Positions 12,691 to 22,039 of a stretch of 64,000 bases of DNA are shown here, piece by piece; position 1 is the first letter of the stretch; every line of letters begins with the position of its first letter. The stretch comes from Brasenia schreberi. Its lineage: Eukaryota; Streptophyta; Magnoliopsida; Nymphaeales; Cabombaceae. A program made the position numbers and the translations under genes. The DNA lies in assembly GCA_036023115.1 (NCBI GenBank), contig JAYKKT010000091.1, forward strand, positions 32,261,501 to 32,325,500, written 5' to 3'. The notes beneath the pieces were generated by a model. That model was given only the letters and a program-made list of their open reading frames with translations, made no database searches and was not told the origin of the DNA.

Positions 12691-13886
12691 TGAGCAATTT
12701 AATTCCTTGGTAATAGCATGTATAAAAAGAAGGTTAGTAGGAAATTTTAGAACATGCAAAAGAGATTGTAAATTGCCAATTGTTGTGCTCACGATCCCTT
12801 TTCCTAGGATATGTATATGTGAATCATTAACAAGCTTGACACTACTACATTCTTTTATATTCTCATGTGAACTAAAGATGTTTTTGTTTTCTACCATATG
12901 GAGAGTGGCCCCTGAATCAATAACCCAAGGGGAAAATGAAGACAAACCCATGGAGCTCATAGTATTAAAACTTGATGCATGGCCTAAAGAGGCCGATAAG
13001 TCACAGATAGATTTCTGGTTATCCTTGGGTTTACCCATATCCTCTAATCTCTTTAGTATTTGGGAAAGAATATTATTATCTAACTCCATTGTGTCTGAAG
13101 TACTCACCTGGTATGCTTTATTCTTGAAAATAGTTGGTTTTCCAATTAATTTCCAGTATTGTTCCTTTGTATGCCTTGACTTGTCATAGTATGAATATTT
13201 CAATTTATCCTTGTCATTTGGACGTGAATATCTACGGCCATGGCCATGACCACCACCTAAAGAGGTTCCTCCTCTACCATGATGATTTCTTTGTTGTCTC
13301 GTGCTGATAAATATTGTTTTTTATCTAATATGCACTTCTTTCTTTTCTAAATTCTTCCTATCTTCCTCTCTAACAAGTAAAGAATAAACTGCTCTCAAGA
13401 AAGGGAGTGTTTCACTGTTGAGAATATTTGCTTTGATATTCTCAAATTCACTCACACCCCATAATAAATCAAATACCTTTCTCTTTCATTTTTGTATTTT
13501 TAGCTTTGAAGCAGTGTGAACAATCACCTTGATTATAGTAATGCAACTCATCCTGGGGGTTCTTAACTTTGGATAATACTCATTGATTGATCTACAACCC
13601 TTTTTGCATTTTTTTATCTTTGATTGTATTTCATATTTTTTTGCAATGTTTATCTTCCATGAATATGCTTCAGTTACTACCAACCAAATCTCATGTGCAG
13701 TATTAAAATACATAAAGTTGTTGCCTAAACTTGACACCATCGAGTTGATCAACTAAGAAACCACAACCGTATTGTCTCCTCCATTTAAAGTATCTTGGAT
13801 CAAATGGTTGTAGTTGAGGTAGTTTTTCCATAACCAACTCCCATTTTCCTCTACCAATAAGGGCAAATTCTGCGTCCCTTAATAGA
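12690..13886 (-). pseudogene. Ty1/copia gag and protease remnant (element 2)
   Basis: Read right to left: FALIGRGKWELVMEKLPQLQ and WRRQYGCGFLVDQLDGVK (gag), MYFNTAHEIWLVVTEAYSWK, a ruined zinc knuckle KYSYYDKSRHTKEQYW, and a protease start WVIDSGATLHMVENKN with the DSGA catalytic motif. Frames are broken in several places. All cysteine positions of the knuckle read tyrosine. The piece directly follows the LTR and primer-binding-like sequence at 13887-13898. It differs from the gag of the element in 14.2-18.3 kb but matches the fragment at 18972-19311. Confidence 0.8.
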
Positions 13887-13898
13887 CTCTGATACCAT

Positions 13899-14190
13899 AT
13901 TAAGAAATAAATACATTAAACAAGATTGAGAAAACTTACAAAACTTGGTGCCTCCAATCTGCCCCAAAATGCAACTTGCGGCTGCCACAGTGCTGTCGTC
14001 CAGCCCTTCTTTTAATTATGAGACTCAACCCTAATCACTACTACTTATACCCTATCTAACTTGAATTCCTAAACTACCCCTAATTAGTACTAATTACTAC
14101 TAAAGAGACATAATACGTTAAATACACTTACATGACGTGAAATAACAATAAACTAAACTACTTCTACATCTAACATTACATCCTTTAACA
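13899..14190 (-). repeat. 3' LTR of copia element 1
   Basis: Matches 18658-18971 along its length. On its downstream side (13887-13898 and lower) lies TGGTATCAGAG followed by TCTATTAAG, which is 5' leader sequence. This LTR thus also looks like the 5' LTR of a neighbouring copy. Confidence 0.88.
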
Positions 14191-14197
14191 CTCCCCC

Positions 14198-14975
14198 TCA
14201 AGTTGGGTGAAAGATATTTATAACACCCAACTTGGATAATGTCTCCTTTAATTGTCTACTGGTAGTAGCTTTAGTTAGAAAGTCAGTCCACTGTTTTGAA
14301 GATTGAACGTACTCCAGCTTGAATTCATGATTAGATATCTTCTCTCTGATGAAATGATAGTCAATCTCTATATGTTTGGTTCTTTCATGATATACTGGAT
14401 TGGAAGTCATCTGAATGGCAGCACTACTGTCACAATATAGAGGTATAGAATGATTAGAAGGAAATCCCAGTTCACTGATCAATGAGAACACCCATTTTCC
14501 TTCACATATAGCTTGCGTTATAGCTCTGTATCCTGCTTCTGCTGTAGATCTCGCAACCACTGTCTATTTTTTACTCTTCCAAGATATAATATTACCACCA
14601 AGTAATGTAACATATCCTGTATTTGATTTTCTGTCATTACGTGAATCAGCCCAATCTGCATCAGAATAAAGTTCAATATGCAAATTCGATGATCTAGAAT
14701 AAAGTAAGCTCATTCCTGTAGTTGATTTAAGATATCTAAGGATTCTATACACAGCATCCATATGATTTTTCGTAGGTGAATGCATATATCTGCTCACTAC
14801 TCCCACAGCATACGTGACGAGTAATTGTCAAGTAAATAAGCTTCCCCACTAACGTCTGATATTTATGTATGTCTCTAAACTCTTCACTATCCCCAGCGAA
14901 TAATCTCTTATTCACTTCTATAGGTATATCACTTGGTTTACAGTCAAGCAAATGTGTATCCTGAAGAAGATTCAT
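14198..14975 (-). pseudogene. Copia element 1 RNase H region
   Basis: Frames give DAVYRILRYLKSTTGMSLLY, SDADWADSRNDRKSNTGYVT, ISWKSKK, then a stop where the family has glutamine, then TVVARSTAEAGYRAITQAIC, LYCDSSAAIQMTSNPVYHER and KHIEIDYHFIREK. These are the usual copia RNase H motifs with their acidic residues. The stop at about 14561-14563 and an earlier frame change near 14800 inactivate it. It ends just before the polypurine tract and 3' LTR. Confidence 0.9.
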
Positions 14976-14989
14976 TACATATTTCCTTT

Positions 14990-16186
14990 AAGTTAAAAGA
15001 ATACAATGAGTTGAATACAGTACCTCTATTCCCAAAAAATAGTGAAGTCGACCCAAATCTTTTAGATCAAATAGTTTATGGAGATTTTTCTTCAGCCTTG
15101 ATATTTCTTCAAAATCATTACCTGTAACAATAATATCATCAACATAGACAGCAAGAATAGATAATTTTGAGAGCTCTTCTTGAAGAAGATAGTATGATCA
15201 TTGAGACTTCTTTGGTAACCAAGATTGCATATTGCTTTACTGAATTTATCAAACCATGCTCTAGGTGATTGCTTCAGTCCATAAATGGATTTGTTCAGCT
15301 TGCACACTCTATAATCCGTTGTCTTTAAACACATCCCAGGAGGTAGTTCCATGTACACTTCTTCATTTAATTTTCCCTGCAAGAAATCATTTTTAACATC
15401 TAATTGCCACAAATCCCAATTCAAGTTAGCTGCCAGGCTGAAGAGTACCCGTATAGAAGTAAGTTTAGCTACAGGAGCAAATGTTTCAGTATAGTCAATA
15501 TCATATGATTGGCTATATCCTTTTGCAACCAATCTAGCTTTATATCTTTCAATACTTCCATCTGCCTTATACTTTATGGTAAATACCCATTTGCATCCTA
15601 CAACATTTTTGTCAGGAGGTAATGTTGTGATTGTCCAGGTTTTATTTCTTTCAAGTGCCTTCGGTTCTTCTTCTATAGCAGTTCTCCATAAAGGACATTG
15701 ATTTGCCTTTGTAAAATTCTTAGGGATCTTGTGTTTCTCAGCATTTATAACAAAATATTGGTATTCTTCAATTGTATTCACATATGAGATACAATTTGAA
15801 ATGGGATACCGTGCACAAGAGCGTTTACCTTTCCTGATGGCAATAGGAATATCTAGATCTTCTGCCTCTTTTTCTTGAGGATCTGAGTCAGGAAAAATAT
15901 CTTTGGTACTTGTACTAGGGGCTTGTTCCTCTTCAGAGTAGATAATATTTCTTGATCCTCTCTTATAAGTTAAGATCTCTTGTTGACTGTCCTCATTTAT
16001 GATATCATCTATCTCATTTCTGCCATCATCAGGAGCTAATGGTAGGACATAGGGAGAATTTTGTTGAGGAGTTTGTGTTAACTCCCCCTGAGATGAATAA
16101 TAGGGGGTGGTTTCAGTAAAGGTAACATCCATAGAGATATATAGTTTCTTTGCTAGAGGATCATAATATTTAGTAAGAATAACCAA
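14990..16186 (-). pseudogene. Copia element 1 reverse transcriptase
   Basis: A 364-codon frame (15092-16186) runs from the linker through WRTAIEEEPKALERNKTW, VGCKWVFTIKYKADGSIERY, LARLVAKGYSQSY-like blocks, WDLWQLDVKNDFLQGKLNEE and SIYGLKQSPRAWFDKF. It then loses frame just before the catalytic YVDD box. The box is readable in the next frame as ILAVYVDDIIVTGNDFEE near 15120-15160, so one small frameshift disables it. The following RT end, LFDLKDLGRLHYFLGIEV, is in that second frame. Confidence 0.9.
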
Positions 16187-16977
16187 GAAAGATGCACTTT
16201 ATAGCTCTAGGATCAAGTTTATCTCGATTGGGTGAATGAACATGTACAAAGCAAATACAACCAAAAATACGGGGAATTATATGAAAAGGTTTTGATTCTT
16301 TATTGAGACACTTCATAGGGCTTTCACCTTCAAGAATAGTACTAGGCATTCTATTAATCAGATGAACAACAGTAAGAACAGCTTCTCCCCAATAGAGTTT
16401 AGGAACATTGCTCTGAAGTAAAAGTGTCCTGGCCACTTCTAGAATATGACGATTTTCCCTTTCAGTAATTCCATTTTGTTGAGCGGTATAGGAACATGAA
16501 GTTTAATGGACTATACCATGATTGTGGAAGTATTCAAATAATTGCTTGTTAATGTACTCCCCCATTATCTAAATGAAGAATTTTCATTGAAGTGTTGAAT
16601 TGGGTACGAATAAATTTATGAACAATTAGAAAAATGGAAGAGACTAAATAAAGAGGTAACAGGATTGGGACCCATACATCTGAATGGAGGAGTTCAAAAG
16701 GCTGAGAACTTCTAGAGTCACTTAAGGAAAAAGTGGCTCTTTGCTGTTTCCCAAGCTGACAGACTTCACATTCAAACAGAGGTTTATTAACTCTAAGATG
16801 AGGGAAAACATAGTGAAGTTTTGAAACAGGAAAGTGACCAAGACGATAATGCCAGAGTTGAATTTCTGAATCTTGAATAGTTGTTGCTGAAGCTTTAAAA
16901 GGAGTTTCTTCCTGAACATTGTCTTTCAGAATATATAAGCCCCTCTGCAGCTTACCATGACCAAAGATTTTCTCCAA
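16170..16977 (-). pseudogene. Copia element 1 integrase, internally deleted
   Basis: Two pieces. 16549-16977 has the GAG-pre-integrase and zinc-binding HHCC region (LWHYRLGHFPVSKL and CEVCQLGKQ) and the first catalytic aspartate block LLHSDVW. It then jumps to FNTSMKILHLDNGG, with the middle of the core missing. 16170-16436 gives the C-terminal part, YWGEAVLTVVHLINRMPS and LDPRAIKCIFLGYS. A stop and frame change lie between them. Integrase inserts the cDNA into the host genome; this copy cannot be active. Confidence 0.85.
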
Positions 16978-17091
16978 TTTTAGATCCTAAAACACACAAC
17001 CAGTAGGAGAAAATGTTACACTACAGTTCATATTCTGAGTTAAAGCACTGACTAAAAGGAGATTTATAGGAAAGCTAGGAACATGATAAAC

Positions 17092-17394
17092 TTATTTTAA
17101 ATTTAAAAAACAAGTTGGTACACTTTCTTGTCCAATCATATAAGAATACGAACCATCTGCCAACTTAATAGGTTCTTGTTTTGGAAGAAGTCTGTATTCT
17201 GAAAAATAGGATGATTCTCCTACCATATGATCTATTGCACCTGAGTCAATAATCCAAACTTTGGAATTAGAATAAGAGTGATTACCCTTCACCGAGTGAG
17301 TAGCCTGAGCTATTATAGCTTGAGAGGAAGATGGCTGAGCTTTTTTAAATAATCTAGTTTCGAGTCCTTCTATCCTCTTAATGAGTTCTTGCAT
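17092..17394 (-). pseudogene. Copia element 1 protease region
   Basis: The frame contains VWIIDSGAIDHMVGESSYFS, the copia aspartic protease active-site block (DSGA, usually followed by TDHM; here IDHM). It continues with PIKLADGSYSYMIGQ. This protease cleaves the gag-pol polyprotein. A stop at its end separates it from the integrase part. Confidence 0.8.
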
Positions 17395-17399
17395 TTCAT

Positions 17400-18318
17400 C
17401 TATATTTGAAGGAGAATTCTCAGGAGCATGAGCAGAGGGATATAATAGTCAGGTTTCCCATGTAATTCCCAGCAGTATTCCTTTGAGTGTCTGGATTTAC
17501 TACAATGAGAACAAATGAGTTTTTCTTTTCCATTAGGATTAGATCTGCCACGTCCTCGTCCACGTCCTTAGTATCCTCCTCTTCCTCAAAAATTAAAGTT
17601 TTCTCTTCTTATTTGAAGTGCATGTTGGTCTGTACCAGGAGAGTTTTTCTTTTCAAGATTTCTTCGATCCTCTTCTCTGATCAATAATGAATACACTGTT
17701 CCCAATGAAAATAACTCATCTCTTCGTAAGACATTGAGTTTTATAGACTCAAAATTTGAGTTCACCCCCCACAGTAAATCAAATACTTTTTTCTTTCCAA
17801 GTTCTTCATTTCTTTCAGTGTAACATGATGAACACTTAATATTGGTGTAATATAGAAGTTCATCCCACAATCCTCGAAGATCTGCATAATATTCACTAAT
17901 GGATCAAGTTTTCTGTTTACAATTTCTAATTCTTTCTAATATTTCATACTCCTTGGCAACATTCTTTTTTCGGGAGTAAGCTTCACATACTGCACTCCAG
18001 ATTTCATCAGCAGATTCAAGAAACATAAATGCTTTTGCAATCGATGGAACCATAGACTGAAGTAGCCAGGATGAAATTAACGCATCTTCTCTTCTCCAAC
18101 TTGGATATTGAGTATCATGTATATCTGGTTTTTGTGTGTGTCCCATTAGGTGTGCCCATCTCCCTTGTTATAATGGCCAATTCCACTGATCTCGACCATT
18201 CCAAGAAATTTTTGTCATCCAGTTTAGTAGATGTGATTTGAAAATGTTCTAACTTTTCATTGGTACAAAATTCAGATATTCCCATCTGGTTGTCGACTTC
18301 TTTTCCTTTATTTCCCAT
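17400..18318 (-). pseudogene. Copia element 1 gag
   Basis: Starts MGNKGKEVDNQMGISEF at 18318. It includes LDDKNFLEWSRSVELAI, the DUF4219/UBN2-type blocks ADEIWSAVCEAYSRKKNVAK and VFDLLWGVNSNFESIK, a GRGRGRGR stretch, and an intact CX2CX4HX4C knuckle (CSHCSKSRHSKEYC) near 17490. Frameshifts near 18130 and 17900 and stops near 17580 break it into pieces. Gag would form the retrotransposon particle and bind its RNA. Confidence 0.85.
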
Positions 18319-18657
18319 CTAAGCAAGTTTGAATAACAAGTCTCAACAAAAAAACTGTATGTCGCTACCACAATAGTCTATCTTTGCCATTAACCAATGC
18401 TAGTTGATGAATAGATAAATAAGAGAATCGATCAATAGTCAACCAACAAATACTTCTTGAGATTTAATATGCATAAAACCAAAAACTGAATACTGCAAAT
18501 CGATTTGAACAGCCACAACAAACTGATTCAACCATAAACAAGAAGCCGATATCTGAATGTTTTCTTCCAAATGTCTTTAGATCAATGATTCAATAAAATC
18601 TTCTTACTTTCAACAAAGAAAATATGGATTCTCTCACTTAATAGTCTCTGATACTAT

Positions 18658-18971
18658 ATTAAGAAATAAATGCATTAAACAAGATTAAGAAAACTTACAA
18701 AACCAGGCAGATTGGAGGAATGCCTCCAATCTGCCCCAAAATGTAACTTGTGCATGCCACGGTGTTGCCGTCCAGCCCTTCTTTTCATTATGAGACTCAA
18801 CCCTAATCACTACTACTTATACCCTATCTAACTTGAATTCCTAAACTACCCCTAATTAGTACTAATTACTACTAAAGAGACATAACATGTTAAATACACT
18901 AAATACACTTACATGACGTGAAATAACAATAAACTAAACTACTTCTACATCTAACATTACATCCTTTAACA
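18658..18971 (-). repeat. 5' LTR of copia element 1
   Basis: Counterpart of 13899-14190, longer by about 22 bp because of an inserted half-palindrome near 18703-18730 and a repeated AAATACACT unit near 18893-18910. It is followed on the minus strand by a primer-binding-like site and an untranslated leader to the gag start at 18318. Confidence 0.88.
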
Positions 18972-19311
18972 TTTTTGCCATAACCAACTTCCATTTTCCT
19001 CTACCAATAAGGGCGAATTCTATGTCCCTAGACCAAGCCTGGTAATTTTTCCCATCAAACTTGATATAAATAATGTAGACTGAATCTATTTTGGTTTCAT
19101 TTTCCACATCCTCTCCGCAATGATTAGGTTCACCTGCAGAGGCACCTTTATCTTCCATTTTTTGTTTGCCTCGAGATTCATGTGATTGTCCTCGAGATGT
19201 GTGCAATTGTCTCGAGATATGGACGGTCCTCTCGAGATATGGACGGTCCTGTTTTCGAGCAGTGGGATCACTGAAATTGCTGATGACCCTCTGGAGGTTT
19301 AAACTCATTTT
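18972..19311 (-). pseudogene. Gag fragment of copia element 2, upstream side
   Basis: The frame reads ...IIYIKFDGKNYQAWSRDIEF, ALIGRGKWKLVMAK and then runs straight into the LTR at 18971. The last 55 bp or so (about 18974-19030) repeat the gag segment at about 13826-13880, which follows the other LTR. Upstream is a short stretch with CTCGAGATATGGACGGTC twice in tandem (about 19212-19252). Confidence 0.75.
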
Positions 19312-19499
19312 TATTAAAATGCTATATAGTTAGAAACACGACAACCTGTGGCCAGTTCCGGGTTAACTATGACTTGCAGTTTCATGCTGTTGCTGGTTTT
19401 GGTTCTACTGGAACCAGAACCAAATCCAATGTCATCCACATTGTGGCAGGATGGGGTGACCGACCGACTTGAAATTCTGGAAAATAGATGACATTCATA
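19312..19499. repeat. CCGGTT-family transposon fragment
   Basis: Contains GGCCAGTTCCGGGTTAAC and GGTTTTGGTTCTACTGGAAC, resembling the CCGGTT/GGAACC-rich family found at 45.5-46.1, 47.4, 47.9-48.2 and 50.7-51.0 kb. Ends are unclear. Confidence 0.4.
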
Positions 19500-20383
19500 C
19501 AATATATGAAGGGTGGAAAAGCGGTAGGACCAAACAATATTTCTATAGAAATTTGAAAAATACTAGAGAAATAGGATCACTTGGCTCAAAAGACTATTTA
19601 ATGAAATATGGAGAAACCAAAAGATGCTTGAGTAATTGAAAGCGAGTACACTTATACCCATATATAATAACAAGGGAGACATTCAGAATTGTACGAATTA
19701 TCAATGTATCAAGTTAATGAGCCACACTATGAAATTGTGGGATAGAATTATCGAACGTAGGTTAAAACAAGTATCAAGTACAAAAGAGAACCAATTTAGA
19801 TTCATGTCAAGCAGATCTATTGTTGAAGTGATTCACCTTTTGAGAAGTCTTATAAAACATTTTAGAGCAAAAAAGAAAGATCTTCAAATGATATTTATTG
19901 ATCTAGAAAAAACTTACGATAGGATACCGAGAGAGGTTCTTTGGAGAACCATGGAAAAAAGAGGTATCTCATTGACATACATTAACCTTATAAGAGACTT
20001 GTACGATGGTGCAAAAACATGTGTGAGGACTCACGAAGGAATGATAGACTTTTCTGAAGATAATATTGGGTTACATCAAGGATTAACTTTAAGTCCATAT
20101 TTATTTATAATAGTGATTGATGAGTTAACAAAACATATTCAAGATGAAGTGCCCTGGTGTATGTTATTTGCATATGACATTGTCTTAGTGGAAGAGTCTA
20201 AGAAAAAAGTTAATAGAAAATTGAAACTATGGAGAGAAGCATTAAAGAAACAATAAAGAATGATCTAGCTTATTTTGAGTTAACTGCTAACATGGCACAT
20301 GATAGAGCTCTCTGGAAACAAAGAATTCATATAGCTGACCTCGTCTAGTATGGGAAAAGGCTTAGTTGTTGTTGTTGTTGTTG
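19500..20383 (+). mobile_element. RTE-like LINE copy, internally deleted
   Basis: The plus-strand frame 19636-20256 holds the RT core: STLIPIYNNKGDIQNCTNYQ, FRFMSSRSIVEVIHLLRSL, MIFIDLEKTYDRIPREVLWR, GLHQGLTLSPYLFIIVIDEL. The catalytic box reads MLFAYDIVLVEE, with tyrosine where FADD is expected. After LWREAL the sequence jumps to KETIKNDLAY-like code, deleting most of the C-terminal domain. It ends in GGCTTAG(TTG)n at 20361-20383. It is a dead copy. Confidence 0.88.
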
Positions 20384-20397
20384 CATTGAAAAAGCAA

Positions 20398-21590
20398 AAC
20401 AACAACAACAACTAAGCCTTTTCTCATACTAGACGGGGTCGGCTACATGGATTCTTTGTTTCTACAGATTCTATCATGTGCCATGTTAGCAATTAACTCA
20501 TAATAAGCTAGATCATTCTTTATTGTTTCTTTCCAACACTTTTGTGGTCGTCCTCTACCTCTTTTAATACTTTCTAAATTTAGTTTTTCATACCTTCTTA
20601 TAGGTTCTTCTTTTGATCTTCTTTCTATATGTCCAAACCATCTTAAACGATATTATCATTTTATCCTCTATTGGTGCAACTCATAATTTGTTTCTAATAA
20701 CCTCATTATGTATGCGGTCTTTTCTTCTATCACCACTCATCCATCTTTACATCTTCATTTTTGTCAGAGATATCTTTTGTACATGTTGATGATTAACTGC
20801 CTAACACTCAGAACCATAAAACATGGTAGGTCTAATTGTTGCTCTATAATATGTACCTTTTAATTTTAATGGTATCTTCTTATCACAAAGAATACCTTAA
20901 GCTCCTCTCCATTTTAACCAACCAACATTAATTCTATACGTAACATCTCCATCAATTCTTTTATCACTCTCAAAAATTGACCCAAGGTATTTAAAACTTT
21001 CCTTTTGGTGAATGCAATGTGTGCCAATTTAAATTTCTATGTCCTCTGAAGTAACCAAATGATCAAACTTACATTATATATATTATGTCTTTGTCCTACT
21101 AAGTCGGAGGCCTTTGCTTTCTAATGTTTCTCTCCATAGTTCCAATTTTCTATTAACTTTTTCCTTAGACTCCTCTATTAATACAATGTCATTTGCAAAT
21201 AACATACACCAAGGTACTTCATCTTGAATATGTTTTGTTAAATGATCAATCACCATTATAAATAAGTACAACAGTAAATCTATCTTGCATGAATCCAAAT
21301 TGGTTCTCTATTGTACTTGATACATGTCTTAACCTACATTCGATAATTTTTTTCTACAATGTCTCCCTTGTTCTTATATATGGGTATAAATGTACTCGCT
21401 CTCAATTCCTCAGGCATCTTTTAGTTTCTCTATATTTCATTAAATAGTCTTGTGAGCCAAGTGATTCCTATTTCTCATAGTATTTTCCAAACTTCTATAG
21501 GAATATTGTCTGGTCCTACCGATTTACTACCGTTCATATGTTTAAGAGCCTCTTTGAAAACATAGGTTTTCAAGTTTGTATCTATAGGAT
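20398..21590 (-). mobile_element. RTE-like LINE copy, tail to tail with the previous one
   Basis: Its (GTT)n tail (AACAACAACAAC on this strand) begins about 14 bp after the tail of the preceding copy, so the two form an inverted pair. The C-terminal domain, the connection region and part of the RT follow on the minus strand, with many indels. The frame at 21083-21298 holds MLFANDIVLIEE, asparagine replacing the first aspartate of FADD. Confidence 0.85.
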
Positions 21591-22039
21591 CTTAATATTT
21601 TCATTGGGGATTAATTATATAAGTTTTGTTATAGGTATATCACAAGGTGAGTTCTAATCCATGTAGATATATACAAAAGTATTGAACAAAAACCATGTTG
21701 AAGCTTCGAAAAAGATTTCCATGATTGAGCATTCTCCTTTTGAAATAAACAATTCGAGTTCATACATGAAGGATTGAAACAAACTTTCGGTACACACCAT
21801 AAGTTTGAGGGGTATTAAAATATAATAGGGTTGGGTTGTTAAAATACATGTATTTATCGATATATTTTACTGTATGTTTCTCATTATGAAAGTCTACATA
21901 CATATAATGAAGGACCAGGGCCACCAAGAGGGCCCAACGACTACTTTACTGGCCGTTGGGCTATTTCCAGCAACCGACAATTGCATGTTGTTGGCTTTCA
22001 CTCCTCTCTCTTTCTCTCTATAAATACTTATCTTGTATT
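21591..22039. other. Anonymous DNA between LINE copies
   Basis: No coding signal. It ends with a short GCC-rich piece (AACGACTACTTTACTGGCCG) and a CT run just before the next LINE tail. Confidence 0.3.

Larger units (their letters stand above)
13899..18971 (-). mobile_element. Ty1/copia retrotransposon with two LTRs (element 1)
   Basis: LTRs lie at about 13899-14190 (3') and 18658-18971 (5'), each starting TGTTAAAGGATGTAATG and ending near TTTCTTAATA on the minus strand. The 5' LTR is followed by TAGTATCAGAGAC, a variant of the initiator-methionine tRNA primer site TGGTATCAGAG usual for copia. A polypurine tract TTGAGGGGGAG precedes the 3' LTR. Between them gag, protease, integrase, RT and RNase H follow in copia order. 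Stops, a frameshift and an integrase deletion make it defective. The LTRs are alike apart from scattered changes and a roughly 20-bp extra piece in the 5' LTR that creates a hairpin (GATTGGAGG / CCTCCAATC). No simple 5-bp target duplication is seen. Confidence 0.9.

Noticed and set aside
12652..13189. Long plus and minus frames over the same interval (176 and 183 codons)
   Set aside because: The minus frame is real copia gag-protease debris; the plus frame is mostly its shadow.
15092..16186. The 364-codon frame as a host gene
   Set aside because: It is copia reverse transcriptase in an LTR-bounded, frameshifted element.
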